Assembly (NCBI GenBank): GCA_963760985.1
Contig: CAVXFM010000015.1
Span: forward strand, 1,178,001 to 1,242,000
From: JACRDG01 sp963760985
GTDB taxonomy: Bacteria > Desulfobacterota > Desulfomonilia > Desulfomonilales > Desulfomonilaceae
DNA length: 64,000 nucleotides
Direction of reading: 5' to 3'
This document shows, one piece after another, positions 9,236 through 17,690 of the stretch. Made by a program: the position numbers and the translations under genes. The notes below the pieces were generated by a model, which was given only the letters and a program-made list of their open reading frames with translations, did no database searches and was not told the DNA's origin. The number at the start of each line of letters is the position of its first letter. Positions within the stretch are counted from its first letter, which is position 1.

Positions 9236-9761
9236 ACCACCCTCTGTGAGCCAAGGAAATAGCAGCACACAAGCGCTCGGATGGAGATCCGTCCGCTCGG
9301 CAGGCCTGTGTAACCGTTCGTCAAGACATGAGTCTGATCAGGACGCTCGTATTGATGCGCTTTCCCACGAGTAAGATCGTGGGGCTGGGGATCTCCAGCC
9401 TGCATGCCGCTCCAGGTTGTACAGACAAAAGCGAATCGGTATGAGAAAGGGGTCCCGTACGGAGCCTGTTGGAAAGCCCCGATGAGGGTAATCACGTCAC
9501 TCGGAGTCCGTACGGCCATCTCGCACTCATTGCGTGGCTCACGGAAGTCGTGGCAGGGGCTAGGCTCTTTCTCCGCAACCGGTGCACAAAGCCGGGGAAG
9601 CGCACCCCCCGGTGCCACGTTGTCGGGAAAATTCCTCACAATACGGGCCTATGCAACAGCCTTCCGGACCGGTTCTCTCGCTCCTTCACATGTGAAAACA
9701 AAGCTCTGTGCAAAAGAAAACGGGAGAAGTACGCGCACGTGTCCTCAGCAATCTGCAACCA
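9236..9761. other. Gene-poor gap after era
   Basis: No convincing gene. The only structure I see is a 9-base inverted pair, CCGTACGGA and TCCGTACGG, between about 9450 and 9513. The short open frames here have no homology-like motifs or ribosome sites. Confidence 0.4.
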
Positions 9762-10094
9762 TCATTCTTCCTCACTGGGGAACACGCGGCCGCACCGGGT
9801 ACACTTGTAGGTCCGTTGGGTTCCGATGACATCTTCGACTTCCACGTCCGCGGTTGCTCCGCAATCCGGACACGCGAATCGATCCTCGTTTCGACGCGGG
9901 CGAAAACCTACGGTCACGGTATCGCGAATCAGTTTCACCGGCCGCTGTTCCCGAACGAGCTCAAAAGTAAAGGTGGCATCAAGATCGATCTCCGTGTCGC
10001 ATTGCTCACACCTGAAAATCGTGTATATGCGGCCCATCTTGAGATCATTGGCATAGCCGCACTTGCGGCACTTGACTTTCAATTGCTCCGACAT
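9762..10094 (-). CDS. Double zinc-ribbon protein
   Basis: 110 residues with four CxxC knuckles: C9/C12, C29/C32, C75/C78 and C98/C101. They form two separate zinc ribbons joined by a 40-residue beta-rich linker. The C-terminus is acidic (PSEEE). Proteins of this kind often bind nucleic acid or the transcription or translation machinery, but I do not recognise a specific family. GGAGG lies 11 bases before the ATG. It stands alone between two gene-poor gaps. Confidence 0.75.
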   Translation of the reverse strand: MSEQLKVKCRKCGYANDLKMGRIYTIFRCEQCDTEIDLDATFTFELVREQRPVKLIRDTVTVGFRPRRNEDRFACPDCGATADVEVEDVIGTQRTYKCTRCGRVFPSEEE

Positions 10095-10667
10095 TCCCGG
10101 CGGCCTCCTTGGAGAGTTCCCAAAGCGCTCGGAACGTTATGGGTAAGCCTCTTTCTCATCACTCCGTTTCGTAGGCGTGACCACGTATTCGCACGCGCGA
10201 GTCGAGGTCATGGGTTACCGAATTCCGCTACACGAGTAATGAGCGATGCGCACACGCGCGCGTAGCCTTTTCCCTGTGTGCCTGGTGCCCAGGGGGTTGG
10301 CCTCACGGTTCGCCCTTGGCGGGCACGAGGGGTGATCTGCGGGAGTGGCCGGAGGTGCCTTTGACTTCAAGCGACGTAAGGCCGTCCAATCTCCCTCAGG
10401 TGACCCCGTTCTTCTCACGTGAATCAGACCTTATGTGTGGCAACCGTTATAGCATAATCAGCCCGGAAGTCATATGGGTTTGTACGCCAGGAGCCGCGGT
10501 TCGCCACTGCGGTTGACCCAAGAAACAGCGAGCCAGCCCCTTGCTTCGGTGCATGATCGGTCGGACGAATGCTCCACGCGCCCGGGCACCTGAAACCGCC
10601 GACGCCAAAGAAGAGTCACACAGACAAGACTTTTGACAACCAGTGTAACCTAAGGTCCGCCAGGCGC
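10095..10667. other. Gene-poor gap with a partial repeat B
   Basis: No gene seen. At about 10583-10645 it carries the 3' part of repeat B (GACGCCAAAGAAGAGTCACA, then CAGACAAGACTTTTGACAAC), also found near 29130, 48845 and 62305. Confidence 0.5.
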
Positions 10668-11568
10668 TCACATCAGATCCACAAGCCGGCCCCAGAATCC
10701 GTGAATGATCTCAGTAGCCTTGTCCTTTTTTTCGTCCAGTTTGATAGCCAGGTGGTTGATTTCGTCCGCAAGCTCACGGGGCTGAGAGGCCATTCCCTCG
10801 CCTGCCTGACTCGTGTACGTTTCCACTGCTCCTGCCGCCTTGTGCAGAGCCTCTTTCGCTGCGCGGTACTGTTTGCGGGAGATTTTGCGGGCTGCATCGA
10901 GAAGATGCCATCGCGCCTTTAACAAGGGAAGACCAATTTCATCGTAGTTGAAGTCTACCTCTTCTTGAATGGAAAACAAGGACTTGTCCGCGGCAGACAA
11001 TTCGATCCTCTTGAGCGCGGCCGCGGCTTCATCGAGATAATACTTTGTCTCTCCCACGTCGAGAGACACCGTGGTGTACTGCGAAGGCCCGTCTCCCTGT
11101 CCGGACGTACTCTCAGCAGAAGCCGCGGCTTCTCTCTTGGTTCTTTTCACCGGGATGAGCACAGACGCAGTTTCGTCAAGTTCCGGATACACGGGAACCA
11201 CCAACGATTTTACCGTTTCGTTGTCCTGGTACGTACAAATTCCCCCCTCTGATAGTCGACATGATTCGGTATTCAGGAACCGTAGTCTCGATAATCTTGG
11301 CCAGGGTCAGTGCCTTTTCCACCTGGCGCAGCGCTTCTTTGCCCTGCTTGTGACGAATGTGGTTCCGCGCATGATTTACGTGTATCAGTATCCTCCCGGC
11401 TGCCACCGAGAGAGCCTGCTTTTCTTTGTTCGTTAACTGGCGTCCTGCCGCAACTTTCACCTCAGAGCTGATACGCTCCTGAGCCTCCGCGAGGGAAAGC
11501 ATCAGTCCCAGGGCCAAGCACAGGCTCATTAGCCCCGTGAGTCCGCAAGCAAATCTTTGTGTCTTCAT
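10668..11568 (-). CDS. YfdX-family secreted protein, frame broken near 11232
   Basis: The N-terminal segment (from the ATG at 11568) has a signal peptide followed by a helical part with VAAGRILIHVNHARNHI. The C-terminal segment in the next frame carries VVPVYPELDETASVLIPVKR and a second helical repeat, RWHLLDAARKISRKQYRAAK. This matches the YfdX layout of paired helical repeats flanking a short beta region. YfdX proteins are exported; one is linked to acid resistance in enterobacteria, but the role is not settled. Removing one base in the TACGTAC at 11230-11236 restores YQDNETVKSLVVPVYPEL. AAGGGAG precedes the ATG. Confidence 0.75.
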
Positions 11569-11719
11569 GGCAAAGGGCTCCCTTCCAAAGCGTGGTGACC
11601 AAGGTTGCCGTTGTGATTCTCGTCCCAAGCGGTTAATATTGGTGCAGCACGCTAGCACCGGTGGCCATAACAGTCAACTCACCTGCGCGGATCGGGTGCA
11701 CACCCAGGGGAGGCTCCAG

Positions 11720-12388
11720 ATGTTCACTGTCACTGACAAGTGGAGAAATGAGTATCCAAAGGCCCATTTGGGAATTCTCACCATGCGAGGAGTGAAGGGT
11801 CCTGAACGACATGCGGACCTGGATCGACTGAAAAAAGAGCTGGAGAGCGATCTTCGTAGTGTGTTCAAAGACCCTGCCGAGCTGAAATCCTTGGAACCAA
11901 TTCAGGCCTACCAGGCTTATTACAAGCGATTCAAGAAAACCTATCATGTCGTGCAGCAGTTGGAATCCGTGGCAATCAAAGGCAAGTCTATTCCGAGAGT
12001 TTCCGCTCTTGTGGAAGCTATGTTTATGGCGGAGCTACGGAACATGCTCCTTACCGCGGGGCACGACCTGGACGCGATCAAGCCACCGCTCACCCTGGAT
12101 GTGGCACAGGGTGCCGAGACGTACGTCAGAATCAACGGCAAAGAACAGGCGCTCAAAGCTGGCGACATGATGATCACCGACGGGGAGGGAGTGATTTCAT
12201 CCGTGATCTATGGCCCGGATCGCCGCACCATGATCACCCGAGACACGGAGAATGCGCTGTTCACCGTATACGGCGTGCCGGGCGTGAGCGAGCAAGAGGT
12301 TCACCAACATCTGGACGGAATAGCGGCAAATGTCCATGTGGTGTGCCCGCAAGCCAAAATTGAAGTGCTGCAGGTGTATTCCGCCTGA
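11720..12388 (+). CDS. B3/B4 domain protein (PheT-like tRNA-binding fold)
   Basis: 222 residues. The core (about 60-200) resembles the B3/B4 editing-type domain of phenylalanyl-tRNA synthetase beta chain, as in stand-alone COG3382 proteins. Matching segments are SVAIKGKSIPRVSALVEAMF, AELRNMLLTAGHDLD and NALFTVYGVPGVSEQEV. Such free-standing proteins may edit or bind aminoacyl-tRNA or related substrates, but their function is unproven. GGGGAGG stands 4 bases before the ATG at 11720; the frame is open further upstream, but that part overlaps the yfdX leader and has no ribosome site. It is divergent from yfdX. Confidence 0.8.
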   Translation: MFTVTDKWRNEYPKAHLGILTMRGVKGPERHADLDRLKKELESDLRSVFKDPAELKSLEPIQAYQAYYKRFKKTYHVVQQLESVAIKGKSIPRVSALVEAMFMAELRNMLLTAGHDLDAIKPPLTLDVAQGAETYVRINGKEQALKAGDMMITDGEGVISSVIYGPDRRTMITRDTENALFTVYGVPGVSEQEVHQHLDGIAANVHVVCPQAKIEVLQVYSA

Positions 12389-12693
12389 GGGAATTAATAT
12401 TGATTCGTTTTTCCCGTACGACTTGACGCACGCTGCATGCTCTTATCGCAGCTTTATTTCAGCGATTTGTCATTCCACGTGTGTACAGAGGGAATTCACA
12501 GGTCGTATCGAGCGATGTGGTTCGCGGGGTTTGGCACGCGTCGTGTCCGAGGTTCACGTGGGATGGCAACGTGGAAAGAGTGCGAGCCGCCCTCTCCCTG
12601 GGGAAAGGGCGGCGCAAGCAACGTACTGAGCCGGTCTTCATTGGTGGCAGACGAGAGCGCATGGTCCCCGGAGAGACCGGATTTCGCCGCGAC
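12389..12693. other. Intergenic, with a strong GC hairpin
   Basis: No gene. A near-perfect hairpin, GCCGCCCTCTCCC against GGAAAGGGCGGC, sits at about 12587-12614, between the 3' ends of two convergent genes. It lacks a T-run on either strand. Confidence 0.45.
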
Positions 12694-12975
12694 CTACCAG
12701 CGATCTTGCCGGGGAGGTCCGGAGCGGCGATCCGGCTTGGGCCTGGCTTCGTTGACGTTGAGTGACCGTCCTTCAAATTCCTTTCCGTCGATTGCGGCTA
12801 TCGCAGCTTCCGCTTCGGATTGGCTGGGCATCTCCACGAATCCGAATCCTCGGGAACGACCTGTTTCCTGTGACATGATGACCTTTGTTGACGTCACTTC
12901 ACCGTGTTGTTCGAACAGGGTACGCAGCGATTCGTCGGTCGACCCATAACTCAAATTTCCCACAAAAATGTTCAC
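12694..12975 (-). CDS. RRM RNA-binding protein
   Basis: 93 residues, a single RNA-recognition motif. RNP2 is NIFVGNLSY (residues 2-10) and RNP1 is RGFGFVEM. A short basic tail (RPKPDRRSGPPRQDRW) follows. Bacterial proteins of this type bind RNA and are often cold-induced. I choose the GTG at 12975 because AGAGGA lies 6 bases before it, and this puts the RRM at residue 2 as in relatives. An ATG at 12990 would include the ribosome site in the coding part. Acts in the cytoplasm; no operon partner. Confidence 0.93.
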   Translation of the reverse strand: MNIFVGNLSYGSTDESLRTLFEQHGEVTSTKVIMSQETGRSRGFGFVEMPSQSEAEAAIAAIDGKEFEGRSLNVNEARPKPDRRSGPPRQDRW

Positions 12976-13364
12976 CTGATGTCCTCTCATTTCGTATTCT
13001 GGGGCCTTCTTTTCCGGAGGGCCTGTTCCGCCACGCAGAGCTGGAGAAGAAATCCACGGAACGTCATGGAAATGACCCCTCCGGACTACCATCCCTCAGC
13101 TTGGGTTCTTTGGCCACGTAGAGTTATCATGCAAGTTTGTTGGCGATTGATGCCAGAGCGCTCTTGAGACTGGAAACCATTCTCTGTGACGCTCGGGTTA
13201 TGAGGAGTGGCGTACCCATTGAGTCAAGACTCTGTTCCTGCCCGGCTCGGGCGAAAACCCCTCGCATATGACGCGATAGAGCAGACACACCCCGAGCACC
13301 CCCTCTGTACATTCTGATGCCGTTTAACGACCGCTTTCTTGGTGCGTACCTTGGTACAGCCAGA

Positions 13365-13883
13365 TCATTTACGGATAATCGTGGATTCGCTGACATCGAG
13401 ATCTTTCTCGAATTTCTTCCAGAATTCCTCTTCCGACTTTCTCCAATCAGGGCCGAAGTGAGCGCCGAACACAGATCCCAATTTCTCAAAAAGGTTCTTC
13501 CACGCTGACTGATAACTCATGGTGAGAACATCTTCGAGAAAGGGCGCAATTTGGTCGATGTGGTCTTTGGGAACGTACGCTCGCGCTCCCAATTCAATCG
13601 ATTTCTTGAGCGATTCGGGGCTCAACGCATGCGCGGTGAGCATGACCACCGGGACTTCTTTGGTGACGGCAAACTCAAGCAGCTCGAATCCGCGAACTCC
13701 CATGATGTCGAGAATTACGAGATCATATGTATACGAAGACAACTGCTGTACGCCGGTTTCATAAGACGACGCCATGTCCAGATTCACCCCAAAAGTCTCC
13801 AGTTCATCCCGGAGAACCGCGAGGATATCCGGTTCGTCATCAACAGCAAGCATTCGCTTGCCGTTCAGTATAGTGGCCCCCAT
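13365..13883 (-). CDS. Response regulator, receiver domain only
   Basis: 172 residues. The receiver domain (about 8-130) has the acidic pocket AVDDEPD, the phospho-acceptor D59 in DLVILDIMG, the switch Thr in VVMLTAHA and the Lys in YVPKDHID. The remaining 40 residues are helical and charged (KSEEEFWKKFEKDLDVSES) and show no DNA-binding motif. It probably signals by protein contact. No histidine kinase is encoded nearby, so its partner is unknown. AAAGGAG precedes the ATG. Confidence 0.9.
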   Translation of the reverse strand: MGATILNGKRMLAVDDEPDILAVLRDELETFGVNLDMASSYETGVQQLSSYTYDLVILDIMGVRGFELLEFAVTKEVPVVMLTAHALSPESLKKSIELGARAYVPKDHIDQIAPFLEDVLTMSYQSAWKNLFEKLGSVFGAHFGPDWRKSEEEFWKKFEKDLDVSESTIIRK

Positions 13884-14231
13884 AACGTGATCTCCTTTTG
13901 GTACGATACGTGTGTTTATACTGGAAGGGAAACACGCGTGTCAAGCTCATTCGGGCTGATCGACGTACCGGTTGCTGAATGTTGCGGCAAGAATTGAGCA
14001 ACGTGTCCGGCTCTGAAGAGCGTATGTTCTCGCGTAAAGAGAGTGTCGTGTGGTGAGCGCTTTCGATGTATTCGGACGACCCGCGGGTCCTCGGCTCCCA
14101 CAAGCTCTTATACTCATGCACCTTCACGTGTACGACAGCGCACAGGATGCGGACTGGGGTCTCGTGAGCGAATTGATTATGATGGTTACCAAAAGATTTT
14201 GGTAATCCTTAAGTGCGATCCTCTATTGAAC

Positions 14232-14389
14232 TGCCATGACCTGGATAGTCACAACGAACCATGAAAATGCCACCCTGTCCCGCGACCAGCGGGAGCTGGC
14301 AAGTGCTTAAAGTTCTTGGGGATGGGGGTTTGGGGGAAGGCCCTTCTTTCAAGAAGGGCCTTCCCCCAAAAATGCATGTTCATAGGAAT
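14232..14389 (+). repeat. Repeat A, copy 1 (structured intergenic element)
   Basis: Repeat A reads GCCATGACCTGG, then CACAACGAACCATGAAAATG, a short CCAG/CTGG hairpin, and a 17-bp perfect hairpin (GGGGGAAGGCCCTTCTT against its complement); it ends ATGTTCATAGGAA. The hairpin loop is TTTCAA. It lies in the 605-base gap between the response regulator and the SPFH gene. The rest of that gap shows no gene; bases 14396-14460 resemble the 5' edge of repeat B on the minus strand. Confidence 0.9.
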
Positions 14390-14488
14390 CTTCGTTCAGG
14401 GGGCCTCCGGCCTCCTTTCACGCACACGTGTCATTCGGTCAGAACCTTTGCCGCGGCTGTACATGACCTGCTCTGTGTTTCCGGCATT

Positions 14489-15286
14489 TCAGGATGTTTC
14501 TTCCGGTTCCTTCTTCGGAGGCTTTGCTTCGCGGCCACTCCGCACGGGCACGACCCCCTCTGTTTTCGGAAGCCCCATGACAAGGGTATTGCCCGAAGAT
14601 TCACCGAAAGATTGCACCATGCGCAGTTGCAGTAACATGGGATTTTTTTCGAGCAACTGAGCGGCATTCGCGAGATTCCGAAGGGCCGCGGTTTCTCCCC
14701 GCGCGCGTTCGAGCGCCGCGAGGCCCTCTTTTCGAGCCTTCACCACCTGCGCAAAGACCTTCTTCAGATCGCCCGGAAACGTGATGTCTCGAATGTTGAC
14801 CGCGAGGATCGTGAGTCCCATGTCCTCGCCCTGCCTGAGGCATTTCTCCCGCAGCAATTCGTCAAAAGATTTCCTGTTTTCCAAAAGCTCATCGATGAGT
14901 TTGGAGCCGATGATGTCACGTAGCGCAATCTGTAAGTCCAGATACAACGCTCGCATGTACTCACGCGTGCCATTGATTGCCTTTACAGGGTCCGAGACCT
15001 GATACTTGACAGCCAGGCTCACCTTCACCGCGATACTGTCCGCGCTGAGCACCTCCTGTCCCACGACCGTGGTATATTGAGGCCTCACGTCCACACGCGT
15101 GATCTGCTGAGTGGGGCGGTAGATGAGGTACCTTCCCGGACCCACTACCTTCTCTAAACGCCCTTTCCGATATTTTAAGCCCTGTTCGAACTCCCACACC
15201 GTGACATAGCTGAAACATTTGGCGGCTATATATGCGGTAATGGCTACGCCCAAGACGGAGATAATCAGTCGTGCGAACTCGTGCAT
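14489..15286 (-). CDS. SPFH/band-7 (slipin-like) membrane protein
   Basis: 265 residues. One N-terminal transmembrane helix (about 4-26) is followed by a GLKYRKGRLEKVVGPGRYLI motif and the SPFH/prohibitin domain (about 45-200), then a coiled-coil rich in Ala/Glu/Arg (KARKEGLAALERARGETAAL). The tail is charged and Pro-rich. Such proteins make membrane-bound oligomers that organise lipid domains and regulate proteases. The usual NfeD partner is not seen. I take the ATG at 15286; longer starts would add an unlikely, non-membrane N-terminus. Confidence 0.85.
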   Translation of the reverse strand: MHEFARLIISVLGVAITAYIAAKCFSYVTVWEFEQGLKYRKGRLEKVVGPGRYLIYRPTQQITRVDVRPQYTTVVGQEVLSADSIAVKVSLAVKYQVSDPVKAINGTREYMRALYLDLQIALRDIIGSKLIDELLENRKSFDELLREKCLRQGEDMGLTILAVNIRDITFPGDLKKVFAQVVKARKEGLAALERARGETAALRNLANAAQLLEKNPMLLQLRMVQSFGESSGNTLVMGLPKTEGVVPVRSGREAKPPKKEPEETS

Positions 15287-15888
15287 CTCTGCTCCACAGG
15301 GTTTTGGAGGCCAACCCGTGAAATCACGCGATCCCAGCGGAGGTCTTACCCTGCATAGCCGGGAACGCATGGCTTTGGGGCTCATCCCACGGGCTGACAC
15401 TTGGTGGGTTTCGCACCCTACGTGCCAAGGCACGCCAGAGGGAGGCGTAGAGCGCGGAACCAGGATGAGCACCTCACCGTGGCCGCTATTCCTCCCGAGA
15501 TTAACATACTATAGGGAGAGTGTTCGCGCAAACGGACTTGCGCGCATACATGCATAAGACGAAATACATTATCTATTCCATGGCTTTATCGCTTATTGCT
15601 CAGAAGCGCGGCAGTGTGCGTTCCTGGCTTTGTGGGCTGGGGGGGGGCGCTTTGGGTCTCATCTCCAAGGCACTCGCCGGGGACGAGACCTCGTCTTTTC
15701 ATATAGAGATCTCATTATTGTAGTGTGATTTCCGTATTATACTATTTACAAGACGAAGCCACATGAGGTTTTCTTCATTAATCGATGAAAAAAGCTTGAC
15801 AAGTATTCTGGAATATGGTCTTTTCATCGCCAGCGACAAACCAAACCTAATCCTTCCTTTGGCCCGTTTCCGAACGGGCTATTTTTTT
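15287..15888. other. AT-rich gene-free gap
   Basis: No gene recognised. The right half (15700-15800) is AT-rich with a TATACT at 15738-15743 and a TTGACA at 15796-15801. A terminator on the plus strand ends the gap although no plus-strand gene precedes it. Confidence 0.45.
15862..15888 (+). terminator. Rho-independent terminator without an obvious upstream gene
   Basis: Stem GCCCGTT/AACGGGC with a TCCG loop, followed by TATTTTTTT. The T-run is on the plus strand only. The adjacent radical SAM gene ends here from the other side. Confidence 0.7.
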
Positions 15889-17268
15889 CTACACCCCTAA
15901 TATCCCTCGCAGCCCTCTCACTGCAGACTTGATGTCCGACAAAGACCTCAGACGTGCCACACGACCGAACATGTATCCGGGTCGCAGATAGAATCGACGG
16001 TATGCGGTGCGGTAGAATTTCTGCAGGTCTTCCTGGGAAATGGAGGGGAGTTGCATGACTGCATGGCACAAATCGTAATGGTTCCAGTTTCTTGTCGTAA
16101 GATAGCCTTTCTTTTCAGCCCAGGCGAACATTTCCGTTCCTGGAAACGGGGTGGTCATGTTGAGGATGATCAGCTCGGGATTGAGTTTGATGGCAAAACT
16201 GAGCGTTTCTTCCATGGTTTCCCGGGTTTCACCGGGATTGCCGATCATGAACGCGGCGCGCACGTCGATACGCGCTCTTTGAGCGGCACGCACCGCTTCC
16301 ACCGCTTTGTCCAGGTCGATCTTTTTTTGGATATTCTTGAGGATCTCCGGGCTCGCAGATTCGATGCCGTACATGATCTGGTGACAGCCAGTGGCTTTCA
16401 TGGCTCTCAGGACGTCTTCGTCCACCGCGTCGACCCGGCTGAAACAGCTCCAGGTAAGGTCGATTTTCAGGTCCTCCACGGCGCGGCAGAATGCGTACAC
16501 CTCTTTCTTCACGCTGGTAAACGTGTCGTCATAAAAACAGATTTCTTTGATGCCGTATCGGTCCTGCAGATGTTTGACCTCTTCCGCGACCAGGCGTCCT
16601 GACCTTACCCTGAGCCTCGGGCCGAAAATGCGGTAACAGAACGTGCATCTGCCCGGACATCCTCTTGTGGCCAAGACCGAGGTCGCGGGCAAGCGCTTGT
16701 ACGCGCCGACCGCAGGATAATAGCGTTTCATGGGCAGAAGATGGTACGCGGGCAAAGGGAGCGTATTAAGATCCGCGATCAGTTTCCTGTCCGAATTGTG
16801 GACTACCTGGCCCTTATCTCGAAATGACACGCCTGCGATTTGCTCAACAGGGCGCTCCGCGGCGATTTCCAGGATCGTTTCTTCGCCTTCACCGCGCACG
16901 ACCAGATCCACCGAGGGATGTGACAGCACTTCTTCCGGTAAGACAGTCGGGTGCACACCGCCCAGCACGACCGTGGTTTCCGGCCACTCTTCTTTGGCCT
17001 GCGCAGCGATGGCGAGGGCCGAGTCGATCTGAGGCGTGGTTGCGGTAATGCCCACCAGGTCAAAACGATCCAGACCGCGCAGAACAGAGGACACTCTTGG
17101 CGCGCTGATCCGTTCGGCCTGACAGTCCAGGATTTGCACCCGGTGACCGGCTTGCTCAAGCACCGCGGCCATCCAGGCTGTTCCCAGAGGAGGCATGACA
17201 CTGGAGACTTCATGCCATATGCTGTCCTCTGCCGATCCCCAGGGTGGATTGATGAAGAGGATCTTCAC
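15889..17268 (-). CDS. B12-binding-domain radical SAM protein
   Basis: 459 residues. An N-terminal cobalamin-binding-type Rossmann domain (about 1-140) shows LVGITATTPQIDSA and VLGGVHPTVLPEEVL. The radical SAM core has the cluster motif C204-x3-C208-x2-C211 in RGCPGRCTFCYR, and later MYGIESASPEILKNI and AAFMIGNPGETRETM. This is the BchE/HpnP/PhpK-like class, which methylates or rearranges unreactive carbons. The substrate cannot be told; no partner gene is adjacent. The C-terminal helical part (about 395-459) is typical. Related in type, but not a close copy, to the radical SAM protein at 37280. Confidence 0.9.
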   Translation of the reverse strand: MKILFINPPWGSAEDSIWHEVSSVMPPLGTAWMAAVLEQAGHRVQILDCQAERISAPRVSSVLRGLDRFDLVGITATTPQIDSALAIAAQAKEEWPETTVVLGGVHPTVLPEEVLSHPSVDLVVRGEGEETILEIAAERPVEQIAGVSFRDKGQVVHNSDRKLIADLNTLPLPAYHLLPMKRYYPAVGAYKRLPATSVLATRGCPGRCTFCYRIFGPRLRVRSGRLVAEEVKHLQDRYGIKEICFYDDTFTSVKKEVYAFCRAVEDLKIDLTWSCFSRVDAVDEDVLRAMKATGCHQIMYGIESASPEILKNIQKKIDLDKAVEAVRAAQRARIDVRAAFMIGNPGETRETMEETLSFAIKLNPELIILNMTTPFPGTEMFAWAEKKGYLTTRNWNHYDLCHAVMQLPSISQEDLQKFYRTAYRRFYLRPGYMFGRVARLRSLSDIKSAVRGLRGILGV

Positions 17269-17420
17269 ACGCGTATCCTTCCTGCAGTGAATTCAGCGCT
17301 CGGCCTTAGTAGCAGAGGGAAGACCTGCGAGGTACTTTTACCATGGTTCACGCCACGCGCGCACTGTGCGGGGAGGAACCAGCCAACGATGAACCAACGG
17401 GAGTATCGCGAGGAGGGGCC

Positions 17421-17452
17421 CGTGTCCGGACCCTATGACGAGTCCGGACACG
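17421..17452. promoter_or_regulatory. Large perfect palindrome upstream of the radical SAM gene
   Basis: CGTGTCCGGAC (17421-17431) and GTCCGGACACG (17442-17452) form an 11-base inverted repeat with a 10-base spacer. Each arm holds the self-palindrome GTCCGGAC. It lies about 150 bases before the radical SAM start and could be a regulator site or an RNA hairpin. Confidence 0.5.
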
Positions 17453-17524
17453 ATAAGAAAAATGCTCGCCTGTTATTTTCGATTATAGCGCACAGCCCTC
17501 TCGCGTCAAGATGCATTCATTGGC

Positions 17525-17686
17525 AACTCCCATGACCTGGAGGGTCACAACGAACCATGAAAATGGCACCCTGTCCAGCGACCGGCGGGAGCTGGCAAGT
17601 GCTTGAAGTTCTTGGGGATGGGGGTTCGGGGGAAGACCCTTCTTTCAAGCAGGGCCTTCCCCCGATAATGCATTTTCATAGGAATC
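17525..17686 (+). repeat. Repeat A, copy 2
   Basis: The same element as at 14232, ending 5 bases beyond the ftsK stop codon. The central stem has TTCGGGGG opposite CCCCCGAT, where other copies have TTTGGGGG opposite CCCCCAAA, a compensatory change. Loop TTTCAA; one stem mismatch (AGCAGGG). No gene lies in the 17269-17690 gap. Confidence 0.9.
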
Positions 17687-17690
17687 GGTA

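Noticed and set aside
9404..9829. Plus-strand frame in the gap after era
   Set aside because: Partly overlaps the zinc-ribbon gene on the other strand; low-complexity Ser/Arg content and no ribosome site.
14261..14635. Peptides encoded inside repeat A copies (similar in several copies)
   Set aside because: Similarity comes from the DNA repeat itself; the frames start and stop at different points and lack ribosome sites.
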